Below, one piece after another: positions 31,588 through 42,920 of a DNA stretch of 64,000 nucleotides. The stretch's first letter is position 1; every line of letters starts with the position of its first letter. The position numbers and the translations under genes are program-made. Source of the DNA: Ophiostoma sp. CBS 140.51 (taxonomy: Eukaryota > Ascomycota > Sordariomycetes > Ophiostomatales > Ophiostomataceae); NCBI GenBank assembly GCA_029298735.1, contig JANSLP010000004.1:62001-126000 (forward strand). Reading direction: 5' to 3'. The notes beneath the pieces are model-generated. The model was not told the DNA's origin and searched no databases. It saw only the letters and a program-made list of their open reading frames with translations.

Positions 31588-34500
31588 TGTGAAGGTGAGG
31601 AGGTGGAGGTGAAGAAGGTGTTGTTGGTGTTGAAGGTGTTGGTGTTGAAGGGTTTGTGGTTGTTGTGAGAAGCTCTAAAGTGTGATGATGAGAGCTGAGA
31701 GCTGAGTGTTGATGGTGATGAGAATAAAGAAAAGACGAGAGGAATGAGAGGTTGGGATGGCCTCATTTATAGATGTTTCTCGAGATGTGTTGTGCCAGCC
31801 GAGGCTTGTGTTTCTGTCCAACATCAAGGCACTTGGAGCATCTCCCGATCAAATCAGCCATGACGATGTCCAAGAACCTTGGTCAGGCTGGCCAAGGCTG
31901 TGGAGAGAGAATGGCCGAGGTGAATACGAGCTCTGGGAGCATCATCTCCGCCTCATTGGCCTCATTGGCCATTATGTGTACTGTGTATGTATTGTTGGGC
32001 GCTGAGAGTGTTGAGACGAAGCGCCGGTTTCCACATCGCCATGTTGACTTTCCGCCCCCAAGCGTCCTTTTTTTGTGCATAGCTATGTGCATACGAGAAG
32101 ATAGTCCAAAAAAGGTCACACGCAAGACCCGGAGTGACGGACGCCAAGAAACGAAAAAAAGACGAAAAGAGACGAAAAGGAAAACAATGGGCCGATGAAA
32201 CGAAGGCAAAAGAAGGTAGAAGCATAGAAGAAGGGAAACGAAAAGAGGAGAGGAAAAAGAGGAAAAACATAAAAATTAAGAGTAAGCCAAGAAAACAAGA
32301 AACAAGAACGGCAAGACTAACACGACTCGGACGACTTGCACAGCTAAAAGTTAAACGAAGGGATACTGGGATAGCACAAAACCTCGTGTTCGTGCAGGGT
32401 TTCTGAAGTCGCCGCTGGCTTGGTGATCGACATTGACTATGTTGAGCGGTGCCAAAATGAGCACACTCGCACAGTTACACCTGGCCGAGTATTCCGCAAT
32501 GTACCGCACGACTCTGACTTGCCCTGCCGTTCGTGCAACGCATTTCCATTTTTGGAAAAACAACGGTTGAGACGGCTACTCGAAGCTACCTTAAAGGCAT
32601 CGATCATTCAGAGTATTAAGGAGAGACAACATCGTACGGAGAGTAACGTCGTATTTTTTAACCCCGGACGCCGGTTCCTTCTGAAACTGCGTCGTGTGTT
32701 TTTGCCTCTTTGTATGCCTGGCTGGGCTGTGGTTGTGCCGTCCCGTGTCTCTCTTCCTACAGAGTATGTGTTCGTCCTCGTACCAGGTAACCTGTTCCGT
32801 GTCTCTTGTGCTTTGTGCCGCACTGTCTCTTGATCTGTGATTACCGTGCTTGTGTTTCTATCTGTCTCTCCGAATTCTGCAAACTCTTGACACAACATGA
32901 GAACAAGCTTAACTCATCATCAGACGACACGGGTTGCACATGTATAGACACAAGTGTACAGAGCGTGGTCTGTGTCGTATGAGGACAACCGAACTACTAC
33001 TAGAGAAATGGGCAAAAATAGAACAGCAAGTGCCAAACTGCCCTTTCCCCCTGCAATTGTGGCCATGAGACGTCAAGTGCTAGTGGCGGCACTCGATTTA
33101 GTGCGGCAGGTGCAGGTGCAGGTGCGGTCTGCAGGAGAAGTGACCGCTCACCCTTCTTGCCTTCGTTCTGTCTCTGCTTCTCGTTTTCCATTCCCGCACC
33201 TCCCTTCCTTTTCCTTTTGCTTCCTCCTTCCTGCACTCCCTTGCAGGGCTGACCAGCGCGCGGAACAATTCCAAAAAAAAGGGTGGCATGCAGGACGTAA
33301 AACAGCGAATCGGGTGAAAAAAGAAAAGAAGAGAAAGAAAAGAAAGACAGCAAACAAACGATACTCACTACTCAATTCCACCCCGCAAGGACTCCTGTTT
33401 TCCCGCACTTGGCCAGCTCGGTCAGGTCGTATCTCGTGTTGTTCCCCAACTCTTCTCTTTTCGTTATTCCTCCTCGTACAACTTGAGAGAGTCATGCACG
33501 CACAGCCTTTTTCGCCGCTCTCCCACCAAGGAAAATAAAAGTCCGCTTCCTTTCCAGTCTAAGTCGGCCGTGTCGGCCTCGTCGGCGCCCGTCTGTCGCT
33601 GGAGAAAGGCGAAGAAAGGTACGACACGAAGTTCAAGAGTCTCGAAAACAGGTCCAAGGTCCCTTCTCTCCTCTCCACAAGGGTCGCCACTGGTATTAGT
33701 CGTGCGAGCCCTGCTTCGTCCAAGACCAAAACACCCCAAGTGCTAGCGGGCAAGCTCGCAAGCCACACCCGGTTTGTGGGGCACGGTCGGGGGGCAAAGA
33801 CAAGATGCTCTGCGGTCCGCTGCTGTACACCATCTTTCTTTCTCATCGTCCCCCCGTTTTCAGGGTAGGAAACTGCTCCTAAAAGACGTCTCCAGGTCTC
33901 GGCACTGGGGCACGCTGGGTAAGGTGCCGACAGACAAAAAAAGACGTAAGAACGTCGTCACTGCTCCCTTCCAGAACAAACGACAAAGAAACAACGTGGG
34001 AATCTTCAAAAACCCCATCTCGTGAGGAACGGACAAAGATATGGAATCCGATGTAAAGAACGGCCGGCTTGGCCAAAAAAAAGAACGAGACAAGTCAATA
34101 TTGACTCGAACTGCTTTGGCCTGCTCAACCTCGGAAAGTGAGGCTTTGACCTTTTGCACAATCCGGGTTTCCAATGGCAGAGTGGATAACGATTATCGTC
34201 TTGTGCAGTTTTGTTTTGTACAGACGCCCCCTCAATTCGTCGTATTCCAAATAGCGGCGATGCACATCGTACATACTTTGATGTTTTTACAAAGGATTGT
34301 CCCCAGCAAGCTGCAGAAATTAAAATAAAGACTCGTCGGTCAAAAGAAGGTTATTTTGGGGGTCTGTGTAAAGTGACTCGTACGGAGTACAGCCCGTGAC
34401 GTTCATGGGGGCCGTGGGTTGGGTGCACAGGCAGAAAAGTGGAAAACTGGGGGAACCAAGTGAGATCGTCCGCGGGAACGATCGACACTACGGCGGGCCA

Positions 34501-35791
34501 CCCACACCATCCCTCATCCACAGCGGCAGGGTACGCTGTAGGCGCACCCAGGCCGAGGGTCCAATCGAAACGCAACAAAAGTACCCCCGCGAGCCCCGTC
34601 CAAGCACAAGACAGGCTGCGGCCCCATCGAATACGAGATATGATGAAAGGCGCCAAAAGGGACAGGAAAGAAACAACACACATCGGTTCAAAATGAAGGA
34701 AAAGTGTAAATGTACGTAAGCAGGGACTCTGACCTGTGACGCAGGCCAAGACTTTTCCGGCACAGCAAAGAACATTGCCCTTGACAATCAAACAACACAA
34801 CGGCAGTAGCTGTCCAGCTTCGACCAGTCACAGTCTGTAGGGCGAATTAGTTGACAGATCATATACCTTGATGATCGTCGACACAGCAAGACGGTAACCT
34901 TTGTTGCATAACAACAAGAAAGCGGTGTGATCACGGGAGCAGAATACGAGGTGAGAAGGAACAACAGAAAAAGAAATGCTTTGCTGGCCCAAAAAACGGT
35001 ATGCGATGGCGGCACACAGATCGCAGTTGAACAGAATACGGACACACGGCACAAAAATGCTTGACAAGGCAAAGAACGCAAGGTGCGGGACATTGAGACT
35101 CTCAAAAGATAGAGTTCAAGAGCAACATACAGCGTGTAAATCGTACAAGAGCAGACCGTGCAATGCCGATCTGTGCCCGTGGCGAAGGACTGGTCCACGA
35201 GGACGGTTCGACTCTTAGCTGTGGCGGACTTGGGCAGTTGGAGATAGTCCTGAGATATTAATAGGTCAGAGCTGAGGAAACTCACTCTGTGTCCAGAGTA
35301 CTGCGTAGTCAAGGTGTAGTCAAGAGACCGAAGGATTTCGGCCCAACGGTCACTGTTGATCTCGGTCGTCTACTTTGTAGAAACTAGCACCTGATAGGTC
35401 ATCACATATTGACCGGATATTGTGTCTTTGGGAACATTTTTGACGATAAATTTTCACTTTTTATTCGATCAAGGGCGCACAAGTGGTGATGGAGATGGAG
35501 CTATGGACAGGAATAGTAAGAAAAAGATGCGTCAGAAACGGACGTCAGCCACTCAGATGGTGAAAAGTTGATAAAGCATTGTCAAATAGCTGACAAGTCG
35601 CAGGATAAAAGGTTGGTTGGTTGTTGTGGTGGTGAAGGGGAGATGAATGTCGGGATGGTCGTCGGTCAAAATTGGTGATATGTGGTGTTATGGGAGGACG
35701 TCGTGTGAGGGATTCGAGCATGACTTCGCGGACGGTCATAATAAAGCACAGGTGTGGACAGCGTTGTCGTTCGTCGTCGGTCGTCAATCGT
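31588..35791. other. 4.2 kb region without a recognisable gene
   Basis: The first 180 bases are the A/C-rich leader and core promoter of the CBM52-like gene. Beyond that, frames on both strands are short and noise-like. The last ~270 bases before 35792 are the 3' flank of the LaeA-like gene. A TACGGAGTAC element lies at 34381. Confidence 0.45.
31765..31771 (-). promoter_or_regulatory. TATA box of the CBM52-like gene
   Basis: The minus strand reads CTATAAATGAGG, about 180 bp upstream of the start codon. Between it and the ATG is an A/C-rich leader. The position fits a core promoter for a well-expressed secreted protein. Confidence 0.5.
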
Positions 35792-37437
35792 CTACTCCGG
35801 CTTCCGACCGTAGCAGTAGTAGGCCGGCCAGTACGCGTGGATGTTGGGGTTACGTAGGTCTTTGCGGGCCTGCGCGCAGAGGACCATAGTTTCATCGACC
35901 GTCATGCCGGCACCACGGGTCAGCAGCGCCAGGAAAAGACCCTCGAGGCCGCCCTCAACGTTGGCCAATGTCCAGTGGCCGAGTGTCTTCATCTTGCGGT
36001 CGCGGGGCCACGGGTTGGTGGGCCACTTGTACTTGGCAAAGACAATGTCGACGAAGCCGGCCTCCTCCATCATCTTGGCGTAGTGCGGCGAGACGTCAAT
36101 GGGGCGGCCGAGGTTGGCTGAGGCCTTGGCGGCCAGGTGGGTGAGCTGCAGCAGACCGCTGTCCTCGGGCAGGGTGCCGTCGTCGCACTCGGGCGGGAAG
36201 GTGCCGTCGTGCATCTCAAGGTATCCGCCAGGCTCGAGGTTGTCGTAGCACTTCTGAACCATGGCCTGGGCGTCGGAAAAGCAACCAAGCAGGGCGCGCC
36301 ACCAGATAAAATCAAAGGGCTTGCTCCATGTCCACTCCTTCTCGACATCGTCGACCTCGAACGAGCAGTTGGGCGGCACAAACTCGGGCTGGATGGGGCT
36401 CAGGTCGACACCAATGACCTCGGCCTCCGGGTGATCGTCGGCGTACTCCATGGCCCAGATACCGGTACCAGTGCCCAGGTCAAGCACACGCTTGGCACCG
36501 GCCTCCTTGGGACAACAGCAGAGAGCGCCATCGAAAGTCAAACGGTGAGCGTCTACAGATGGCATGTTAGTGGTCTGTCAGACATGCGGGGCTGTGTTGA
36601 AACTTTTGGCGAGGAAGAGGGTCGGTACGTACGGTGCTGGATGTCAAGACGGCCGTTCTCAGGCTGTTTGGAGTTAGCATCAGTATTTCAAGGTCGAGGA
36701 AACCGAGTGCTAGCAGTGCTAGCAGAGTCCGTAGTCGTGCATCGAAGTGTCGATCGGCATCGCGCATCAAGGTACTTACATCGTCATTCGGGCACCAGTA
36801 TTCTGGGGTGGCGGTTAGCACATGGAGGAGGCAAAACAAACGGAGCCATAGCAGTCAGCCCGCTACGCCTACTCGCACGACTTACTGCCTGCACTCAAGG
36901 AGTGATATGTCCGGCCGTTCTCATGACGGAACTCGCGGATACTGTCGGACAGGGAGACCAGGGACGAGAAGGAAACCGAGCCAATGGCCGAGTCGGTGTC
37001 GCTAAAGCCGGGATCGTCGGTCTCTCCGGTACCGGTAGTACCATTCTCGTCGACGGAGGGTGTGGCCTCGATCGGGGCGAGGTTGGAAGCGTCGACGGGG
37101 CCGGGGCCAGACGAGGCTGCGGGTGTTGGTTCGGATGTGGCGGGGGCCTCAGCGGTGGCCGCGCCGGTCTCAGCCGGGGCGGCTGTTGTTTCTGTTGCTG
37201 CTGCGGGCGTCTCGGCGGCGGTCACGGTGACCTCTGCGGTCTTGGCCGGTGCGGGCGTGGTCTCCTGGGCAGGCGCGGCGGCGGCTGCAGTACCAGCAAC
37301 TTCCTGGACATAAAGTTAGCGGCTGAAGATAACGATAGTACCTCGACCCCGCACGAGCACGAGTGTCAGCGAGGCGAACGAAAAAGGACTGGAACGCTTA
37401 CCGAAGATGCAAGGCGCTCCTCTTCTCCGGCGGCCAT
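35792..37437 (-). CDS. LaeA-like SAM-dependent methyltransferase
   Basis: I reconstruct five exons on the minus strand: 37437-37402, 37303-36886, 36802-36780, 36663-36633 and 36552-35792. They join in frame to 422 residues. Exons 3 and 4 are microexons of 23 and 31 bases. All introns are GT..AG, and three have CTAAC near the 3' end. The N-terminal ~120 residues are Ala/Thr/Glu/Pro-rich and disordered. Then come RHENGRTYHS, KYWCPNDD and ENGRLDIQHH, the linker typical of LaeA-type proteins, and the SAM-binding motif VLDLGTGTGIW (192-202). A VIGVDLSPIQPEFVPPNC motif follows. Family members include LaeA, a velvet-complex regulator of secondary metabolism and development, and many paralogues of unknown target. 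I cannot tell LaeA itself from a paralogue, so I give no symbol. Confidence 0.85.
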
Positions 37438-40400
37438 GATGTCTGTTGTGTGAGGATTGGGTTTGAAAAAGAAAAAGAAGTCGACTGTTGTTAAGTCGAA
37501 GGTGGTGTTGTCGTCGAATAAGGTGTTCCTTAAAAAGGAGCCTTGTGTCTAGTGGTTCGAGGCGGAGAGGCGTTAGTGACGGACAAGGTAAGCTCCCGGT
37601 TTGGTGTCGAAATAGTACCTGTCAATGCAAATAAGGCGGCGCCGGAGGAACAGGCACAGTAGCAACAGAGCTAAATCAGGAACGAGGAGAAGAGAGGAAA
37701 GAAAAACAGAAAGCACAGATAAGACAAAAAATGGCAAAGAAAAGGAAATGCAGTCAGAAATCGAGGACCTTGTCCATATTTGTGGGAAACCCCCATCTTC
37801 GACCGGCGAGAGCGAGGAGCTTTCCTTTCTCTCTCTTTTTGTCCTCGTCCCATTCCCTGGTCCCCTTCCTTTGCTTCTCACCTCCCCTTCCCAATACCAC
37901 CCCCCTCTAGTCATCGTCGTCGGCGCCATGGCGTTTCTGACATTGGGGCTAGTGCCGCAAAGACAAGCCAAAGACAGGCCAAAGACAGACAAGACACAGG
38001 AACTGGTGAAAAAAAGCAAGGGCCAGCGCCCGTCCGCGGCGGGGACTCCACCGGCCCACTGCCCGTGGTGCGAAACATGAGCGGCTGTGCCCCAGTTCTT
38101 TTTCCCTCTTGCTCTTGTCCTGGCTCGTTGTCCACTCCGAACGCTGCTGGCTCTCATTACCCCATCTGGGTAATATGTTCTGGGTTCTGCGGGCGTCGTC
38201 TTGTGCGCAACGGCGGAGTTCTGGGCGTGGCATTCTGCTCGAAAGTGAAGGACCCCTCCATTCCCCGTGCCTCCACCTTTGCTCCTCCTCCACTTCTCTC
38301 TCTTTTGTCTTTTCCTTTCCTCCACTTGCTTTCCCCGACGATCCCTGTCGCACTTGTCACACAGGAGCGTGTCTCTTCTCCGATACCACGTATTTTTGTG
38401 CTTGGTATGCTTCACAGCTTGTGTAGTGTAGTGTTGTACTGCTCTCGTGCTTTCCCATGTATCTCTTTATCTTGTGCTCCTTTGTTGTGTTTCTCGATCC
38501 GATTTCTGCATCGCAAAGACGAAAAGAAAAGGATGGGATTCTTTGGTCCCAACTTACCGGAATCTGTGATTTACCCCTCCACGACGTTTTTGTGTGTTGC
38601 TTGTGGATCCCGTCCTGTCGGTGTCGAATGAAATGTCGGTGCCAGGGGGTCAATCAACATGGGCCAAACGTGCACATATATCGAACGAACATATGGGAAC
38701 GTAACGGTAGGACCCGACAGACAGGTGCTGCAGTTAAAAAAGAGCAGCAGAAGAAAAACAGGTCCCGTATGAGCGGTAACTGGAAACCCGGTCGTTGGGT
38801 TGTTGAGGGTGATGGAAAGGGGAGGGCACGGGTTGGATGGACGTTGGGGGCGGTTGGACAGTCGATTTGGGACGTCAGATGGGAAGGCTCAGGGCCAGAG
38901 AACGGAGGGCATTTGTCGAGTCTCTGTTTTTCTTTCCTTTTGCTGGTACGATCGTGCGTTAGGCCGTCGTCGGGTCGGTGCAGATTGCAGATTGCAGGTC
39001 AGGTCTTGCTTGGTTTTTCTGTCGTATTTTCCCGTCAGTTTTAAACACAATATGTATGTGATAGCAGCAGGTGCGTCGTCGGAGCGCCTTTTGCTTGTGC
39101 TGTTGCGGCTGGCCGCAGTGAAAGTGCTGCCTTGTGTATGTGGATCGCGTGAAATAATGGGGGTTGACAGCGAAAAGGAAAAAAAGGACTGGTATTGGAG
39201 AGATTCATGGGAAATAGACGTGCAGCAAAGATACCCGGTACAAGGTCTCGAAGGTCTCAAAGTGTCCCGTCTTCCAGTTGAGTCTCGACTTTGCGTGGTT
39301 GGTACAAAAGTACAAGAGTCAAAGCAGCACCCTGCTTCTGGGCTAATGGGAGATGTAAAGGCAACTAGCTTGGGGGACCAGATGCGCCTCGCGGAACAAG
39401 ACCCGGTTGGTAGCTTGGAGGGGATGAGCGAGCGAGGATCGCATGTGGAGACCGGCAAAGGTGGGCAAAAGACAAAAAGGCAAACTGCAGAAAGATATCA
39501 AACAGGAAAAATGAAAGGATCAAAAAAGAGAAGAGGGGCAAACACAATACTTAAGAAGTTTAAAGGAGAACAATAAACGAAATGGACGGTCCGTCCGACG
39601 ACGACGACAGCAACAACAGGGAAGGAAGAGAAGGCTGTCGACACACACTGCAAGAGCGATGGGAGCACTACGGACTCATGGAGTAGGGGCGAGGCACAGA
39701 AACAAGTACGAGATCAGGACATGGACAAAGAAAGCAGCTGGTAATGAGGCAAGCAACAGCACTACGACGTGGCATGGAAAGAGCAACCGACGGGCCCAAG
39801 GAAAGGGGGGAAGCAACAACCAACAGACACAAACAATTCCCACTTGGGGGGAAACAGTGACCAAGCTTGAAGCCACGAAAATAGAGGGGGAAGGGGCGAG
39901 GGGAGACTCAGAATAATGAGGGGCAGCTTTTTTTTTGGCTGCAAAAGGCAGGCACGTCGTTGCGCGCAGATTGCTAACAAACAGGGAAAGAACGACTCAA
40001 AAAGTGACAGGTAATAAATAATGGAAGGTGCAGCGCAAGAACGAAACACAGCGACAAAAGATGCGGGAGCGAGGGAGAATTTCGCAGAAAAACAGCAGCC
40101 AAACCACGGCAAGACCGCAAAAGGGAAGGAGCAGCCAAGAGACATTGGATTGTCTTGGAGGAAAGCGCGCAACTCGATGGACAAGAGGGAATGAGGGAAG
40201 GAAAGAAGAAAGGGACGAGTGGCGGACGAAAAGGCAATGTGAAATGTGATGGCAATGGAGACTGTTGGCGTTGGGCCTTGCAGCACACCACAGGGCAGAT
40301 ACTGCATTGGGGCATTAGCCAGGTTCTTGTCGTATTCACCGTTGGTTTGTCTGTTGTCTGTTGGCTGCTGATGGTCTGTGTCTGCCTGTTGGTCCATTAG

Positions 40401-40620
40401 CCATAGATTTGGGGGCAGCAGCCCACTAAGATATAACATGCCGGTGGCCATCGGATGAGAGACATACAGGAGGGCTGAAAAACAAGGCTTTCCAACAAGA
40501 GGATTGACGACCGTTGCGTGTGAGGATATCGAGGGAAGAATAAGGAAAGAAAGAGACAAAGAAAAAGAAAAGAAAGACAAAAGTAAAACTCGTGCAAGGG
40601 GTGGGCCTGGCCTGGCCCTG

Positions 40621-40724
40621 GCGCGGACCGTGGCCGTTAGGCTACAGTAGCTTCAGTGTTGTACTATGAACTACTGTCTAGATGCAGCTGTCGAGTTGAA
40701 ATAGTGTGCTGTAGCGCGGACCGT
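40621..40724 (+). repeat. direct repeat GCGCGGACCGT, 93 bp apart
   Basis: The 11-mer GCGCGGACCGT occurs at 40621-40631 and 40714-40724. The second copy is followed by an inverted repeat GTCTAC / GTAGAC (40736-40758). The function is unknown. Confidence 0.4.
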
Positions 40725-41740
40725 TGACAGTTGAAGTCTACGGAGTGTACATGTAGACATGGACTGTGCGGGAGAAGATCAAAGTACCGTTGTTTCTTTT
40801 CTTGTTCTTTTCTTTTTCGTCTTTTCTTCCGTTGATCCTCGGACGACGCACAGACAGCCGGCAAAGAGAACAATGGACATCTCAAGAAGATACGACGTAC
40901 TTGAACAGAAACTGTCTTGTCCGTCCGTATGTGTACCAATCCACGGATCCTCGCTCTCTCGGAAGAGACAAACTGCTTTCACTCCCTCTTCCGTGTTTCT
41001 GTAAGGAGTGCCAGCGGCTATCATCTTGCCTCTTTGGGCGATGGGGGCGGGGACGTCGTCTTTGGTCTGTCTTCAAGTCTTACTCGTTCTGTCCTCGACT
41101 TGACGTCTTCTTTGTCGTTTTTCTGCCTCCTCTCTTCTCATTCTGCCTCTCATCCTCCATCCTCCTTCTCGCCTTTCCTCTCCCGCCTCGTCTTGGCAAC
41201 AGAAATCACTTCCCTTTTCACCTTTGAATCCCCCAAAGTCCAGCCGTTGTCTCGCTGCCTCGTCGGACGTTGAATGTCTAAATATTTTTTATTTTTTCTC
41301 TTCAATGCCTCGCCCTAGTCTGTTTTCTCAACGGTGGAGAGGAGTGTGCCACCTGGGCTGCGACGTACCACAAACGGGATGGAGAATAGCACTCCGTCCT
41401 CTCGACAGCCTTCAGGCCTCGTCCGAAACGACTACTTTCTCGCCTCCCTTTGTCGTGCATACAGCCCAAAAGCAGGCTAGCAAATCGTATCACATTGGCA
41501 TTTACACTATTCTCTTTTGTTTTCTAATATTCTGTGCTATGCGCGTCTAAACCTCAGAATACTCGACGAACACTGACTTGGTCGACTTGACAAAGTCAAT
41601 TCCGCATTGCTAGTTCCACCAGAGTTTTTTTGCCACATCTGATACGTCGTATATTACGTCGACCGGTCAGCTTGATCGTCGTTGTCTGGCGAGTCTGGAT
41701 ATGTATTCACCAGCACGGCTCGTAAGACGGACACTCGTAA

Positions 41741-41788
41741 GGGCAGCAGGACAGCAGGGCAGCAGGGCAGCAGGGCAGCAGGACAGCC
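41741..41788 (+). repeat. 8-bp minisatellite, six units
   Basis: Six tandem copies of GGGCAGCA or its variant GGACAGCA/C are present. The array lies in gene-free DNA and should be length-variable between isolates. Confidence 0.8.
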
Positions 41789-42920
41789 ACAACCAGAGAT
41801 CACTTTCTCTTTTGTTTCTCACTCATTTCCATTTCACCTCGCTTCGTGGTCGGGGCCAAGACCATTGCATATGTATTGGGCCATAAGCGAGAATGTGCGG
41901 TGTAGAAAAAAGAGTGAGTAGCACACCAAAAGTGAGAAAAGTCTGGCAAAAATCACAAAAGAAGGCAAGGGTTGTCAAAAAAGATGGAAGCGAGAAAGAA
42001 GCGAGATACAAAAGAGGCTTTTTTGTGTTGTTTTGTCTCTTGGGTTGTGGTTGAGGCTGGAAGACAAAGATTGGTACGCCGCAGTCAAGTACTTCGTACC
42101 CCTCCCTCCATTCATTGACAACCTCTGACTCTGGCCGTCCCTCGGTCTGCAAAACATTGTCTTCTTTTCTTGGGATTCCCTCCTTGGTATCAACGTCGCA
42201 GAAGCAGATCGTACTTTTCTCCGCTGTCTCCTCTTTCTTTCCTTTTTGTTTCATTTCCAATTCAGCCTCTTCCTCTTTCTTCCTTCCTTCTTTTTTAATC
42301 CCATCTCCGGCGGTCAGTCCCAGATGGAAGGAGGTTGGGTTGTGAAAGTGGAGGCGGGGTTACAATAATACGACGCAATTGCATGTTCGAGGCAAAAAGA
42401 GGCAAGAGAGGGCATCGCATGGGAAAGAACCTGTCGAAACAGGAAAGACAAAAGAAAAGGACGGGAAAGGGCAGAAGAAAGACAGCTGAAAAGACAAACA
42501 GGGATCGTGTGCGATACGACTTTACTGCAGAAAACAGACTGCAGAGTGCAGACCGCATCACTCACATATCAGAAAAGGCGGGAGGGGACAAACTGGATCG
42601 ATAAAGAAAGAAGCAAAAAAATGCCCACAACCAACTGCAGGACATTATCCGGCAAGGGACCAGAGCCGCTGCCAGACAGAAGAAGCCCCTTGTGCTGAAT
42701 AATTGATATTTGCATCGTTTATGATTTCAGTCAACAACAAAAGAAGGAGAAGAATTTTAAGTCAAATCAAGATAATAAATTCTCAGTTAATAAATATATT
42801 CAAAAATGCATATTCAAAGTCGCTACGTGTTCCGTATCTCATAACATGCTAGATGCCAAACAAAATTAGATATAAACAAAAGTAAATACCAACAATATGT
42901 CAACACCCATCACGATGTCA

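Larger units (their letters stand above)
37438..42920. other. 5.5 kb region without a recognisable gene
   Basis: The region is bounded by the start of the LaeA-like gene (minus) and the end of the Zn2Cys6 gene (minus). Strands alternate between pyrimidine-rich (37.8-38.6 kb, 41.0-41.3 kb, 42.1-42.3 kb) and purine-rich blocks (39.2-40.3 kb). No frame looks coding; the longest are antisense or low-complexity. The last ~250 bases are A/T-rich, like a 3' flank. Confidence 0.45.

Noticed and set aside
35195..35225. tRNA-like B box (GGTTCGACTCT)
   Set aside because: No matching T-stem, A box or acceptor stem is found around it. Other GTTCGA-like spots (37555, 42388, 53171) fail in the same way.
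36137..37453. 438-codon plus-strand frame across the LaeA-like gene
   Set aside because: It is antisense to exons with a conserved SAM motif, runs through introns, and becomes Gly/Cys-rich noise.
41741..41788. possible CRISPR array
   Set aside because: Units are 8 bp with no spacers. It is a minisatellite.
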